DNA of 64,000 nt, from positions 5,191,501-5,255,500 of the forward strand of contig NZ_CP029190.1 in assembly GCF_008642295.1 (NCBI RefSeq). The letters are read 5' to 3'. Position numbers and translations under genes: made by a program. The notes beneath the pieces were generated by a model. It saw only the letters and a program-made list of their open reading frames with translations, was not told the origin of the DNA and did no database searches. Position 1 is the first letter of the stretch. Each line of letters starts with the position of its first letter. Shown here piece after piece: positions 53,865 through 62,411 of this stretch. This stretch comes from Streptomyces venezuelae (lineage in GTDB: Bacteria; Actinomycetota; Actinomycetes; Streptomycetales; Streptomycetaceae).

Positions 53865-53878
53865 TAGAACGCGTTCTA
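53865..53878. promoter_or_regulatory. KstR box upstream of the MaoC/ADH/SDR operon
   Basis: TAGAACGCGTTCTA matches TnnAACnnGTTnnA exactly and is itself palindromic, 96 bp before the MaoC ATG. Confidence 0.75.
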
Positions 53879-53973
53879 GAACGCCTGAACCGGTCCGCAT
53901 ACGACCTCGGTGCGGCCGACGGTGCGGACGGTCGCACCGAGGTCTTCCCAAAGGAACAAGGAGCAGCATCCTC

Positions 53974-54828
53974 ATGCCGATCGATGCCGCCAGGGCCCTC
54001 GCCGCCGAACCTCGACTGAGTGACATCGGGTGGGACCACAAGGACATCCAGCTCTACCACCTCGGACTCGGCGCGGGCATCCCCGCCACCGACCCCGACG
54101 AGCTGCGCTACACGCTCGAATCCAAGCTCCACGTACTCCCCAGCTTCGCGACCGTGGCCGGCGCCGGGATGGCCATGCTCGGCGGCCTGGGCGCACCGGG
54201 CATCGAGGTCAACCTCGCCGCGGTGCTGCACGGCGGGCACTCCATCGAGCTGCACCGGCCGATCCCCGTCAAGGGCAGCGCCACCTCCCGCTCGAAGGTC
54301 GCGGCCGTCTACGACAAGGGCAAGGCCGCCGTCATCGTGCTGCGTTCCGAGGTCGCCGACGAGGAGGGCCCGTTGTGGACCTCCGACGCGCAGATCTTCG
54401 TACGCGGGGAGGGCGGCTTCGGCGGGGAGCGCGGGCCCTCGGAGCGGCTGGAGGTGCCGGAGCGGGAGCCCGACCGGGTGGAGGACCGCCGGATCCGGGA
54501 GGAGCAGGCGTTGCTGTACCGGCTCTCCGGGGATTGGAACCCGCTGCACGCCGACCCCGAGTTCGCCAAGCTGGCCGGCTTCGACCAGCCGATCCTGCAC
54601 GGCCTGTGCTCGTACGGCATGACCCTCAAGGCCGTGGTGGACACCGTCCTGGACGGGGACGTGTCCCGGGTCAAGGCCTACCGCACCCGCTTCGCCGGGA
54701 TCGTGTTCCCGGGCGAGACGTTGCGGATCCGGATGTGGCAGGAGCCCGGCCGGGTCCAGGTGTCGGTGACCGCGGTCGAACGGGACGAGGCGCCGGTCCT
54801 CGCGGACACCGTCGTCGAACACGCGTAA
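53974..54828 (+). CDS. MaoC-type enoyl-CoA hydratase, Hsd4B/ChsH-like
   Basis: 284 residues, double hot-dog layout. The N-terminal half is a degenerate hot dog (KLHVLPSFATVAGAGMAMLGG). The C-terminal half has the hydratase-2 motif YRLSGDWNPLHADPEFAKLAGF (starting ~182) with the catalytic Asp/His pair, then ILHGLCSYGM. This matches Hsd4B/Rv3538-type hydratases of steroid side-chain beta-oxidation. GGAG precedes the ATG. First gene of a three-gene operon under an exact KstR box. Confidence 0.9.
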   Translation: MPIDAARALAAEPRLSDIGWDHKDIQLYHLGLGAGIPATDPDELRYTLESKLHVLPSFATVAGAGMAMLGGLGAPGIEVNLAAVLHGGHSIELHRPIPVKGSATSRSKVAAVYDKGKAAVIVLRSEVADEEGPLWTSDAQIFVRGEGGFGGERGPSERLEVPEREPDRVEDRRIREEQALLYRLSGDWNPLHADPEFAKLAGFDQPILHGLCSYGMTLKAVVDTVLDGDVSRVKAYRTRFAGIVFPGETLRIRMWQEPGRVQVSVTAVERDEAPVLADTVVEHA

Positions 54829-54865
54829 GGACCACGCACGACAGACCGACAGAAGGAGCCGCACC

Positions 54866-55942
54866 GTGCGCGCAGCACTGCAGAGCGAGATCGGCCAGGA
54901 CAAGCTCGAAGTCGTCGACGACATGGAGACCGTGGGCTTCGGCCCCGGCAAGGTGAAGATCCGGATCAAGGCGACCGGGTTGTGCCACTCCGACCTCTCC
55001 GCGATGAACGGCGTGCTGCCGCAGCCGGCCCCCTTCATCCCGGGCCACGAGGGCTCCGGGGTGATCACCGACGTGGGCGACGGGGTGACCACGCACAAGG
55101 AGGGCGACCGGGTCCTGGTGTGCTGGCTGCCGCCCTGCGGGCACTGTCCGGCCTGCAAGCGCAACCAGGGCCACCTGTGCCTGGAGAGCTTCGGCAATGT
55201 GGCCACCCCCAACTTCCGGCGGTCCGGCGGGGACATCTTCGGCTTCGCCGGCACCGGCACCTTCGCCGAGGAGGTGGTGGTCCCGGCCGGGTGCGCGATA
55301 CCGATCCCGGACGACGTGCCCTTCGACATCGCCGCGCTGATCGGCTGCGGGGTCACCACCGGACTCGGTGCAGCCATCAACACGGCCAAGGTGGAGGCCG
55401 GTTCCTCGGTCGCCGTCATCGGCTGCGGCGGGGTCGGGATCTCCGTCATCCAGGGGGCCAAGGTGCAGGGTGCCGCCCAGATCATCGCGGTGGACCCGGT
55501 GGCGTCCCGGCGCGAGGCGGCCCTGCGGTTCGGCGCCACCGAGGCGGTCGCCCCGGAGGCCTTCGGCGACGCCAAGAACCGGATCACCGCCGGCGAGGGC
55601 TTCGACTGCGTCTTCGAGGTGGTCGGCAAGTCCGCCACGGCCCAGACCGCGTACCAGATGACCCGGCGCGGTGGCACGGTGTGCGTGGTCGGCGCGGGCG
55701 CGCTGGACGACAACTTCCAGATCAACATGTTCTCGCTGTTCTTCGACGAGAAGCGGATCCTGCCCTCCATGTACGGCGGCGGGGACGTGCTGCGGTCCTA
55801 CGAGCGGACCATCGCGCTCTGGCGGGCCGGCCGTATCGACCTGGCCGGGCTGATCACCCACCGGGTGCAGCTCGCCGAGATCAACGACGCCCTGGACCAG
55901 ATGCGGACCGGCGTGGCCCTGCGCACCTGCATCGAACTCTGA
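54866..55942 (+). CDS. Zinc-dependent alcohol dehydrogenase (class III type)
   Basis: 358 residues. Catalytic zinc: Cys39 in ATGLCHSD, His in PGHEGSG and Cys at the GCGVTTG site. Structural zinc: CGHCPACKRNQGHLC (~90-104). Rossmann motif GCGGVGISVIQGA (~187). With the P450/ferredoxin/aldehyde dehydrogenase set it could oxidise the side-chain alcohol to the aldehyde, an inference from context. GTG start with AAGGAG upstream, 37 bp after the MaoC stop. Confidence 0.9.
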   Translation: MRAALQSEIGQDKLEVVDDMETVGFGPGKVKIRIKATGLCHSDLSAMNGVLPQPAPFIPGHEGSGVITDVGDGVTTHKEGDRVLVCWLPPCGHCPACKRNQGHLCLESFGNVATPNFRRSGGDIFGFAGTGTFAEEVVVPAGCAIPIPDDVPFDIAALIGCGVTTGLGAAINTAKVEAGSSVAVIGCGGVGISVIQGAKVQGAAQIIAVDPVASRREAALRFGATEAVAPEAFGDAKNRITAGEGFDCVFEVVGKSATAQTAYQMTRRGGTVCVVGAGALDDNFQINMFSLFFDEKRILPSMYGGGDVLRSYERTIALWRAGRIDLAGLITHRVQLAEINDALDQMRTGVALRTCIEL

Positions 55943-55964
55943 CTCCGAGAGAGGACCCGGCTTC

Positions 55965-56924
55965 ATGGCACTGTCAGCACTGCCAGCTCTGCCACTCGAA
56001 GGACTCTCCGCCGTCGTCACCGGCGCCGGCCGCGGGCTCGGCCGGGCCGAGGCGGTCGAGCTCGCCCGGCTCGGCGCGAGCGTGGTCGTCAACGACTTCG
56101 GACAGCCCGGGCGGGACGGCTCCGGGGAGGCCTCGGCCGCACCGGCCGAGGAGGTCGCCGCGGAGATCCGCGCTGCGGGCGGCAAGGCGGTGGCGCACCT
56201 CGGTGACGTGGCCGACTTCGACCAGGCCCGCGAGCTGATCGAGCTGGCGGTGAGCAGCTTCGGCAAGCTCGACATCCTCGTCAACAACGCGGGCATCCTG
56301 CGGGACCGGATGGTCTTCTCGATGTCCGAGGAGGAATGGGACTCGGTGATCCGGGTCCACCTCAAGGGGCATTTCAACACCACGCACTTTGCGTCCGTGC
56401 ACTGGCGGGAGCGCTCCAAGGCGGTGGGTGGCCCGGTCTACGGCCGGATCGTCAACACCTCCTCGGAGGCCTTCCTGGGCGGGTCCGCCGGCCAGCCGAA
56501 CTATGCGGCGGCCAAGGGCGGCATCGTGGGCCTCACCACCTCGACGGCGCTCGCGCTGGCGAAGTACGGGGTCACGGCCAACGCGATCTGCCCGCGGGCC
56601 CGCACCCGGATGACGGAGGACGTGTTCGCCGGCTTCCAGGTGCCGGAGGAGGGCAAGCTCGACCCGCTGGCCCCCGAGCACGTGGCCCCGCTGGTCGGCT
56701 ACCTGGCGTCCCCGGCCTCGGCCAAGGCCAACGGGCAGCTGTTCGTCGTGCACGGCGGGATCGTGGTGGTCATGGAACGCCCCCGGGTGGCGGCCAAGTT
56801 CGACACCTCGAAGGAGGCGTTCTCCTTCGAGGAGCTGGACGAGGTGCTCACCCCGCACTACGAGTCCCGGCCCGCGGGCGAAACGTTCGCGGCGGCGGAG
56901 GTCCTGGCCCTCAAACACGGCTAG
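55965..56924 (+). CDS. Short-chain dehydrogenase, Hsd4A-like (beta-hydroxyacyl-CoA dehydrogenase)
   Basis: 319 residues. Cofactor motif TGAGRGLGRAEA (~20), NNAG in LVNNAGILRDRMVFSM, catalytic Ser in VNTSSEAFL and YxxxK in PNYAAAKGG (Tyr about 180). A C-terminal extension of about 50 residues (after MERPRVAAKFDTSKEAF) matches Hsd4A/Rv3502c relatives and peroxisomal MFE-2 dehydrogenases. With the MaoC hydratase it gives consecutive hydration and dehydrogenation steps. The stop overlaps the convergent gene's stop by 4 bp. Confidence 0.9.
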   Translation: MALSALPALPLEGLSAVVTGAGRGLGRAEAVELARLGASVVVNDFGQPGRDGSGEASAAPAEEVAAEIRAAGGKAVAHLGDVADFDQARELIELAVSSFGKLDILVNNAGILRDRMVFSMSEEEWDSVIRVHLKGHFNTTHFASVHWRERSKAVGGPVYGRIVNTSSEAFLGGSAGQPNYAAAKGGIVGLTTSTALALAKYGVTANAICPRARTRMTEDVFAGFQVPEEGKLDPLAPEHVAPLVGYLASPASAKANGQLFVVHGGIVVVMERPRVAAKFDTSKEAFSFEELDEVLTPHYESRPAGETFAAAEVLALKHG

Positions 56925-58033
56925 CGGCTGGCGGCGAGGGGCGCCTGTTGCAGGGGGACCGGGCGGGTGGCTGCCGGGCGTGGTCCGGAGGCCAGCCGGA
57001 CCGGGGGTGGCGGGGCCTGGGGAATGGTCAGGCCGATGATGCCGCAGGGCACGTCGGGGGTCGCGTACGGGAGCCTCAGGCGGCCCTCGTGGGTCCACAG
57101 CCCGGCGCCGCCCAGCCAGCCGGGCGGGCCGCCCAGCCGGAAGACGTGCCGGTCGGCGGGGCGCCACAGGGCCAGCGCCTCGCCGGGGCCGGTGCCGCCG
57201 GTGCCGGGGAGCCGTAGCGCGACCGCGCAGCTCTCCGGCATCAGCGCCTGCCCCGGCTGCACGGCGAACGGCACCGCCGTGGCGCCCTCGGCCCGCAGGC
57301 AGTCCGGGAAGCGGACCGGGCGGGAGCTGCCCAGGACCCCCCAGCCGAGCCGCTGTTCACCCGGGGCGTCCGAGCGGATCAGCAGCAGGCCGCTGTCCGG
57401 GTCGGCCAGCAGCAGCCGGTCGTTGCTGGCCTCGGCGATCTGGAGCAGGGGCGAGATCTCGCCGGCCCGGCCCAGGTCCACCGCGATGGCCTTGGTACGG
57501 CCGCCCTGGGCCCGGTCCAGGGCCAGCAGCCGGCCCGTACGGTCCAGCCAGACCCCGCCCGTGCAGCGGCCCGGGATCCGGGCGACCCGCTCCGGGCCGC
57601 CGGGGCCGCCGCCCGCCACCCGCCACACCACGGTCTCGGCCCCTGCGGCCACGGCCAGGGCGTAGGCGCTGCGGCCGTCGGGCGACGGCGGCAGCAGGGA
57701 CACGTGGAGGCCTTCGCCGGCCGGGACCGAGCCGAGCGGGAGTTCGCCGGTCCGCGGGCCGGTGGGGTAGAGCAGGGCGAAGGCGTGCCGGTCGGCCACC
57801 CGCCGGTGGATCAGCACCCGCCCGTCGGCGAGCGGCAGCACCTCGCTGTCCGCCTCCTCGGGCTGCTCCAGCGGGAGCGGTACGGCATAGGGCTCGGGCC
57901 CGTCGAGGGTCCAGCGTTCCGGGTAGCGGGCGTCGGCGTCCCCGGCGAGCCGGGCGGCGTACGACCCGTCCGCGGCGATCGTGAACGGTGCCGGCCCGGT
58001 CTCCACAGCAGTAGTCACAGCACAGGCAGTCAT
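56921..58033 (-). CDS. Hypothetical protein with beta-propeller-like repeats
   Basis: 370 residues, no signal peptide or membrane helix. Repeated strand-turn units (LPLADGRVLIHRRVADRHAF, LLPPSPDGRSAYALAVAAGAETVVWRV, GVWLDRTGRLLALDR, LLLADPDSGLLLIRSD, LALWRPADRHVFRLGGPPGWLGGAGLWTHEGRL) suggest a cytosolic WD40/PQQ-like propeller. The ATG at 58033 follows GGAGGTGA. Neighbouring function unclear; it is convergent with the steroid operon. Confidence 0.75.
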   Translation of the reverse strand: MTACAVTTAVETGPAPFTIAADGSYAARLAGDADARYPERWTLDGPEPYAVPLPLEQPEEADSEVLPLADGRVLIHRRVADRHAFALLYPTGPRTGELPLGSVPAGEGLHVSLLPPSPDGRSAYALAVAAGAETVVWRVAGGGPGGPERVARIPGRCTGGVWLDRTGRLLALDRAQGGRTKAIAVDLGRAGEISPLLQIAEASNDRLLLADPDSGLLLIRSDAPGEQRLGWGVLGSSRPVRFPDCLRAEGATAVPFAVQPGQALMPESCAVALRLPGTGGTGPGEALALWRPADRHVFRLGGPPGWLGGAGLWTHEGRLRLPYATPDVPCGIIGLTIPQAPPPPVRLASGPRPAATRPVPLQQAPLAASR

Positions 58034-58808
58034 CTGTGCGTCACCTCCGGTGAGGAAGCTAGTTTTCGCACTTCCAGCCGAACAACACGAGCACTCCCGC
58101 TTCACACATACGGGTGGCGACCCGGCGATTCTGCTGTGAGGGGTGAGCCCCCTGTGCCATGCCTCCGGCGGCCCGGCGGCCCGGCGGCCGGGGCCCCGCG
58201 GCCCGCCGCCCCCGGCACCGTCCCGAGCCGCCCGGCCCGAGTCGGCTCGGGCTAGCGCCCGGCCAGCCGGCCGGGGCCGGCACCCGCGGTGGCCCGGGCT
58301 CCGGGGCCCGGGGTCTGCCGCCGCCGGTCCCGCCGCCCTGCCGCCGGTCGTGGCCGTGGCGTCGAGCACCTGCTCGGCGGTGGCCCGGGCTCCGGGCCCG
58401 TGGCCCGTCGGCCCCGGTACCGCCGCCGAGCCGCCCGGCCCGGGCTGTTTCCGGCCTGCCGGCCGGCCAGGGCCGGCACGGACGCCGGGGCGCCCGCGGC
58501 CTGCCGCTCACCGGTACCGCCGCCGAGCCGGTCGGCGATTGCGGCCTGTGCCCGGCCTGCCGGCCGACCCGCGGCCGGTCGTGGCCGTCGCGTTGGGCGG
58601 CTGTTCCGCGGCGGCACGGGTGCGCCGGGGCCCGGTGCCGCCGCCGAGCCGGCCGGCCCGGGCCGGCTGTGTTCGGCTCCGGGCGCGGCCTGCCGTCCGC
58701 CCGGTTCGAGCCGGCCAGGGCCGGCCCGTGCCCCGCCGTCGGCCAGGGCATCGCGTCAAAGGTGCTGCTCCGCGGCGGCTTGGGTGTGGTGGACGGTAGC
58801 CTTGGCCC
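58034..58808. repeat. GC-extreme, degenerate direct repeats; no gene recognised
   Basis: After the hypothetical gene's leader (to about 58140) comes a stretch (58150-58790) of almost pure G+C. Blocks recur: TACCGCCGCCGAGCCG (58421, 58515), CGGTCGTGGCCGT (near 58345 and 58574), GGCCTGCCGGCCG (about 58455, 58554), GGCCAGGGCCGGC (twice). Spacing is irregular, near 100-230 bp. All six frames are open over hundreds of bases for composition reasons; none has a domain, start signal or coherent third-position bias. Confidence 0.6.
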
Positions 58809-59666
58809 GTGCCCCGTCTCTCTGAAGTCATCTCCGCGCTCGATGCCCTCTGGCCCCCCGCCCGGGCCGAGCAGTGGGACGCCGTCGGAACCGTCTGCGG
58901 TGACCCCGACGCCGAGGTTTCCCGCGTCCTGTTCGCCGTGGACCCGGTCCAGGAGATCGCCGACGAGGCGGTGAAGCTGGGCGCCGACCTCCTCGTCACC
59001 CACCACCCCCTCTATCTGCGCGGCACCACCACGGTCGCGGCCGGCACCTTCAAGGGCCGGGTCGTGCACACGCTGATCAAGAACGACATCGCGCTGCACG
59101 TGGCCCACACCAACGCCGACACCGCCGACCCCGGCGTCTCCGACGCCCTGGCCGGCGCCCTCGACCTGCGCGTCACCGGCCCCCTGGTCCCCGACCCGGC
59201 CGACCCGACGGGCCGCCGTGGCCTCGGCCGGATCTGCGAGCTGGACCACCCCGAGACCCTCCGCGAGTTCGCCGCCCGGGCCGCCGCCTGGCTGCCGCCG
59301 ACCGCGCAGGGCATCCGGGCCGCCGGCGACCCGGACGCCCTGATCCGTACCGTCGCCGTCAGCGGAGGCTCCGGCGACAGCCTCTTCGAGCAGGCGCGCG
59401 CCGCCGGCGTGGACGCCTTCCTCACCGCCGACCTGCGCCACCACCCGGTGTCCGAGGCCCGCGAGCAGAGCCCGCTCGCCCTCGTCGACGCCGCCCACTG
59501 GGCCACCGAGTGGCCCTGGTGCGAACAGGCCGCCGCCCAGCTCGACGCGATCTCCGAGCGCCACGGCTGGGGTCTGCGGACCCATGTCTCGCGCACGGTC
59601 ACCGACCCCTGGACGGCCCACACGCCGTCCGTCATCTCACCCTCTATCCCTGGAGCCCCCAACTGA
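58809..59666 (+). CDS. Nif3-like dinuclear metal centre protein
   Basis: 285 residues. Metal ligands appear in LLVTHHPLYLRG (about 62-73), HTNADTA (~97-103) and, near the C-terminus, TADLRHHPVSEA and LVDAAHWATEWPW, giving the conserved His/Asp/Glu set. The family forms toroidal hexamers and is sometimes called a GTP cyclohydrolase-like protein; its role is not settled. First of three overlapping genes (Nif3, zinc-ribbon protein, RNase H/phosphatase), an arrangement conserved in actinobacteria (Rv2230c-Rv2228c). Confidence 0.92.
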   Translation: MPRLSEVISALDALWPPARAEQWDAVGTVCGDPDAEVSRVLFAVDPVQEIADEAVKLGADLLVTHHPLYLRGTTTVAAGTFKGRVVHTLIKNDIALHVAHTNADTADPGVSDALAGALDLRVTGPLVPDPADPTGRRGLGRICELDHPETLREFAARAAAWLPPTAQGIRAAGDPDALIRTVAVSGGSGDSLFEQARAAGVDAFLTADLRHHPVSEAREQSPLALVDAAHWATEWPWCEQAAAQLDAISERHGWGLRTHVSRTVTDPWTAHTPSVISPSIPGAPN

Positions 59667-60406
59667 ACGCCGAGCCCGCCGACCAGATCCGACTTCTCGA
59701 CGTCCAGGCCCTGGACACCCGGCTGTCGCAGCTCGCCCACAAGCGCAAGTCGCTGCCCGAGCACGCCGAGCTAGACTCCCTCACCAAGGACCTCACGGCG
59801 CAGCGCGACCTGCTCGTCGCCGCGCAGACCGAGGAGAGCGACACCGCCCGCGAGCAGACCAAGGCGGAGCAGGACGTCGACCAGGTCCGCCAGCGGGCGG
59901 CCCGCGACCAGCAGCGCCTGGACTCCGGCGCGGTCACCTCGCCGAAGGACCTGGAGAACCTCCAGCGCGAGGTGGTCTCCCTTGCCAAGCGCCAGGGCGA
60001 CCTGGAGGACGTGGTCCTGGAGGTCATGGAGCGCCGCGAGTCCGCGCAGGAGCGGGTCGCCGAACTCACCGAACGGGTCTCCGCCCTGCAGGCCAAGACC
60101 GACGACGCGACGGCCCGCCGGGACGCGGCCACCGCCGAACTCGACGCCGAGACCGCTTCGGTGACCAAGGACCGGGAGATCGTCGTCGGCGCCATCCCCG
60201 CCGACCTGATCGCCCTGTACGAGAAGATCCGCGCGAAGCAGGGCGGTGTGGGCGCCGCGAAGCTGTACCAGAAGCGCTGCCTGGGCTGCCAGCTGGAGCT
60301 GGACCTCTCCGAGATCAACGAGGTCAAGGCTGCGGCCCGCGACAAGGTCGTCCGGCACGAGAACTGCGGTCGCATCCTGGTCCGTACGGCCGACTCGGGC
60401 ATCTGA
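59663..60406 (+). CDS. Zinc-ribbon coiled-coil protein (CdsZ/Rv2229c family), CTG start
   Basis: 247 residues. A long antiparallel coiled coil (about 10-185) precedes a C4 zinc ribbon (YQKRCLGCQLELDLSE ... HENCGRILVR). The only start that gives the expected N-terminus (NAEPADQIRLLDVQALDTRL) is a CTG at 59663, with GGAG 9 nt upstream, overlapping the Nif3 stop as CTGA; no in-frame ATG or GTG occurs until deep in the coil. The ATG at 59510 lies far inside nif3. The stop overlaps the next start (TGATG). Confidence 0.88.
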   Translation: MNAEPADQIRLLDVQALDTRLSQLAHKRKSLPEHAELDSLTKDLTAQRDLLVAAQTEESDTAREQTKAEQDVDQVRQRAARDQQRLDSGAVTSPKDLENLQREVVSLAKRQGDLEDVVLEVMERRESAQERVAELTERVSALQAKTDDATARRDAATAELDAETASVTKDREIVVGAIPADLIALYEKIRAKQGGVGAAKLYQKRCLGCQLELDLSEINEVKAAARDKVVRHENCGRILVRTADSGI

Positions 60407-61866
60407 TGCAGCTGGTGGTCGAGGCGGACGGCGGGTCCCGGGGCAACCCGGGCCCGGCCGGCTACGGCGCGGTGGTCCTGGACCCGGTGTCCGGTGAAAC
60501 CCTCGCCGAACGGGCCGAGTTCATCGGCGTCGCGACGAACAACGTGGCCGAGTACAAGGGCCTGATCGCCGGACTCAAGGCGGCCCGGGAACTGTCCCTG
60601 GACGCCCGGGTCCGGGTCCGGATGGACTCCAAGCTCGTCGTGGAGCAGATGTCCGGCCGCTGGAAGATCAAGCACCCGGACATGAAGCCGCTCGCGGCCG
60701 AGGCCGCGCGGATCCTCCCGGCGTCCCAGGTGACGTACGAGTGGATCCCGCGGGAGATGAACAAGCACGCGGACCGGCTCGCCAACGAGGCGATGGACGC
60801 GGGCAAGCGCGGCAGGCAGTGGTCGCCGTCCGACTCGGCGGCGGCCCTGGACCGTGGCGCGGCCCGTGCGCTGGCCACCCCGCCGCCGTCCGGCCCGCCC
60901 GGTGACCAGGCCGCCGGCGCGGCGGCGGCCCGCGCGGCGCTGGCCGGCGCCAACGCCTCCGGCGGTGCCCGTGGTTCCGCCGGCTCCGGCCGTGCGGGGG
61001 CCGCTGTGGCTCCGGCCGCGCCGGCCGGCCTGGTCACGGCCGCGCGCGCGGCCGAAGCGGACGAGGCGTTGTTCGGGCAGGGCGACCCGCTGGCCGCCGC
61101 CGGCCAGGTCACGGCCGCGGAAGCGGACCGGGATCGGGATGCGGCCCGGGCGGCCGGGGCACAGGTGCCCGGGCCCTCGACCGGGCCCGAAGCCCTCGCG
61201 GCGGGCACCACGCCCGGCGTCGGCTGGGCTGCGCCCGATCTCGGGACGCCCGCCACCTTTGTGCTGCTCCGGCACGGCGAGACCGCGCTCACCCCGGAGA
61301 AGCGGTTCTCCGGCAGTGGCGGCACCGACCCCGAGCTGTCCCCGGCCGGCCGCCGCCAGGCCGAGGCCGTCGCCACGGCCCTGGCCGCCCGCGGCACCAT
61401 CCAGGCCGTCGTCACCTCCCCGCTGCGCCGCTGCCGGGAGACCGCCCAGGCGGTCGCCGACCGGCTCGGCCTGCCGGTCACGGTCGAGAACGGGCTGCGC
61501 GAGACCGACTTCGGGGCCTGGGAGGGCCTGACCTTCGCCGAGGTCAAGGACCGCTACCCGGCGGACCTCCAGGCCTGGCTCGACTCCCCGAAGGCCGCCC
61601 CGACCGGCGGCGGCGAGAGCTTCAGCCAGGTCACCCGCCGGGTCTCGGCCGCCCGCGACCGGCTGCTGGCCGCCCATGCGGGCCGTACGGTCCTGCTGGT
61701 CAGCCATGTCACCCCGGTCAAGACCCTGGTCCGGCTGGCCCTCGGCGCCCCGCCGGAATCCCTGTTCCGGATGGAGCTGGCCGCGGCCTCCCTGTCCGCA
61801 GTGGCCTACTACGCCGACGGCAACGCCTCGCTGCGCCTGCTGAACGACACCTCCCACCTGCGATAG
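60406..61866 (+). CDS. Bifunctional RNase HI / histidine-phosphatase
   Basis: 486 residues. The N-terminal RNase HI domain (1-140) carries the catalytic acids in VVEADGGSRGNPG, NNVAEYKGLIAGL and RMDSKLVVEQM, and ends in WIPREMNKHADRLANEAMD. A ~140-residue Ala/Gly-rich linker follows (about 145-283). The C-terminal CobC/PhoE-type phosphatase has FVLLRHGETALTPEKRFSG (catalytic His), PLRRCRETA and VLLVSHVTPVKTLV. The mycobacterial homologue is Rv2228c, whose CobC-like domain has alpha-ribazole phosphatase activity. Confidence 0.93.
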   Translation: MQLVVEADGGSRGNPGPAGYGAVVLDPVSGETLAERAEFIGVATNNVAEYKGLIAGLKAARELSLDARVRVRMDSKLVVEQMSGRWKIKHPDMKPLAAEAARILPASQVTYEWIPREMNKHADRLANEAMDAGKRGRQWSPSDSAAALDRGAARALATPPPSGPPGDQAAGAAAARAALAGANASGGARGSAGSGRAGAAVAPAAPAGLVTAARAAEADEALFGQGDPLAAAGQVTAAEADRDRDAARAAGAQVPGPSTGPEALAAGTTPGVGWAAPDLGTPATFVLLRHGETALTPEKRFSGSGGTDPELSPAGRRQAEAVATALAARGTIQAVVTSPLRRCRETAQAVADRLGLPVTVENGLRETDFGAWEGLTFAEVKDRYPADLQAWLDSPKAAPTGGGESFSQVTRRVSAARDRLLAAHAGRTVLLVSHVTPVKTLVRLALGAPPESLFRMELAAASLSAVAYYADGNASLRLLNDTSHLR

Positions 61867-61883
61867 CGGGACAACGGGAGAAC

Positions 61884-61922
61884 GGCTCGGGCCCCGCACA
61901 CATCGTGTGCGGGGCCCGAGCC
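61884..61922. terminator. Shared terminator of the RNase H gene and rnpB
   Basis: 17-bp perfect stem GGCTCGGGCCCCGCACA with a 5-nt loop, between the convergent RNase H/phosphatase gene and the RNase P RNA. Confidence 0.85.
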
Positions 61923-61932
61923 ATGTCCAGCG

Positions 61933-62340
61933 CAGAACAACGCCGGCTGTACGCCGGGTTCTGTCACCCGGTGACCTCGCGGTCGCCGGGGAGACGGCCA
62001 TCCATCTAGGACCGGTGTTGCCACCGGCCTCGTGCGGTCTACCCGCGGACTCGGGCGGGCAGCCCTCGATCGTCCGCGCAGGGCCCTCCGAGGAGGACCC
62101 CTCTTGACCTTGCTCCGAGTGGGGTTTACCTAGCCGCCTGGGTCACCCCAGGCGCTGGTGGTCTCTTACACCACCGTTTCACCCTTACCGAAGGCCCTGA
62201 GGCCCCCGGCGGTCTGTTTTCTGTGGCACTGTCCCGCGGGTCACCCCGGGTGGGCGTTACCCACCACCCTGCCCTGTGGAGCCCGGACGTTCCTCGGCAG
62301 GGCCGAAACCCTGACGCGGCCGTCCGCCGGCGTTGTTCTG
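61933..62340 (-). ncRNA. rnpB: RNase P RNA (type A)
   Basis: Read on the minus strand, the 5' CAGAACAACGCCGGC and 3' GCCGGCGTTGTTCTG form a 15-bp closing P1-like helix. Conserved core elements lie between: GAGGAACGTCCGGGCTCC, ACAGGGCAGGGTGGTGGGTAA, CCACAGAAAACAGACCGCC, GGTAAGGGTGAAACGGTG, GTAAGAGACCACCAGC and TAGATGGATG...GACAGAACCCGGCGTACAG. About 408 nt, the usual size in streptomycetes. Ends are defined by the P1 pairing and may be off by several bases. Confidence 0.95.
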
Positions 62341-62374
62341 CGAACGACCATGCTACCCGGCACGGCGGCGCCGC

Positions 62375-62407
62375 TTGACCTTGACGCAACGGCAACGTTT
62401 CTACTGG
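62375..62407 (+). promoter_or_regulatory. MerR-type promoter with long spacer
   Basis: TTGACC (62375-62380) and TCTACT (62400-62405) are 19 bp apart, the stretched spacing typical of MerR-activated promoters, with an imperfect dyad (TTGACGCAACGGCAACG) in the spacer. The ATG is 7 nt after the -10, so the mRNA may be leaderless. Confidence 0.6.
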
Positions 62408-62411
62408 GCCC

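Noticed and set aside
58059..59621. Long minus-strand frame across the repeat region and Nif3 gene.
   Set aside because: Antisense of Nif3 plus GC-extreme repeats; no start signal or recognisable protein.
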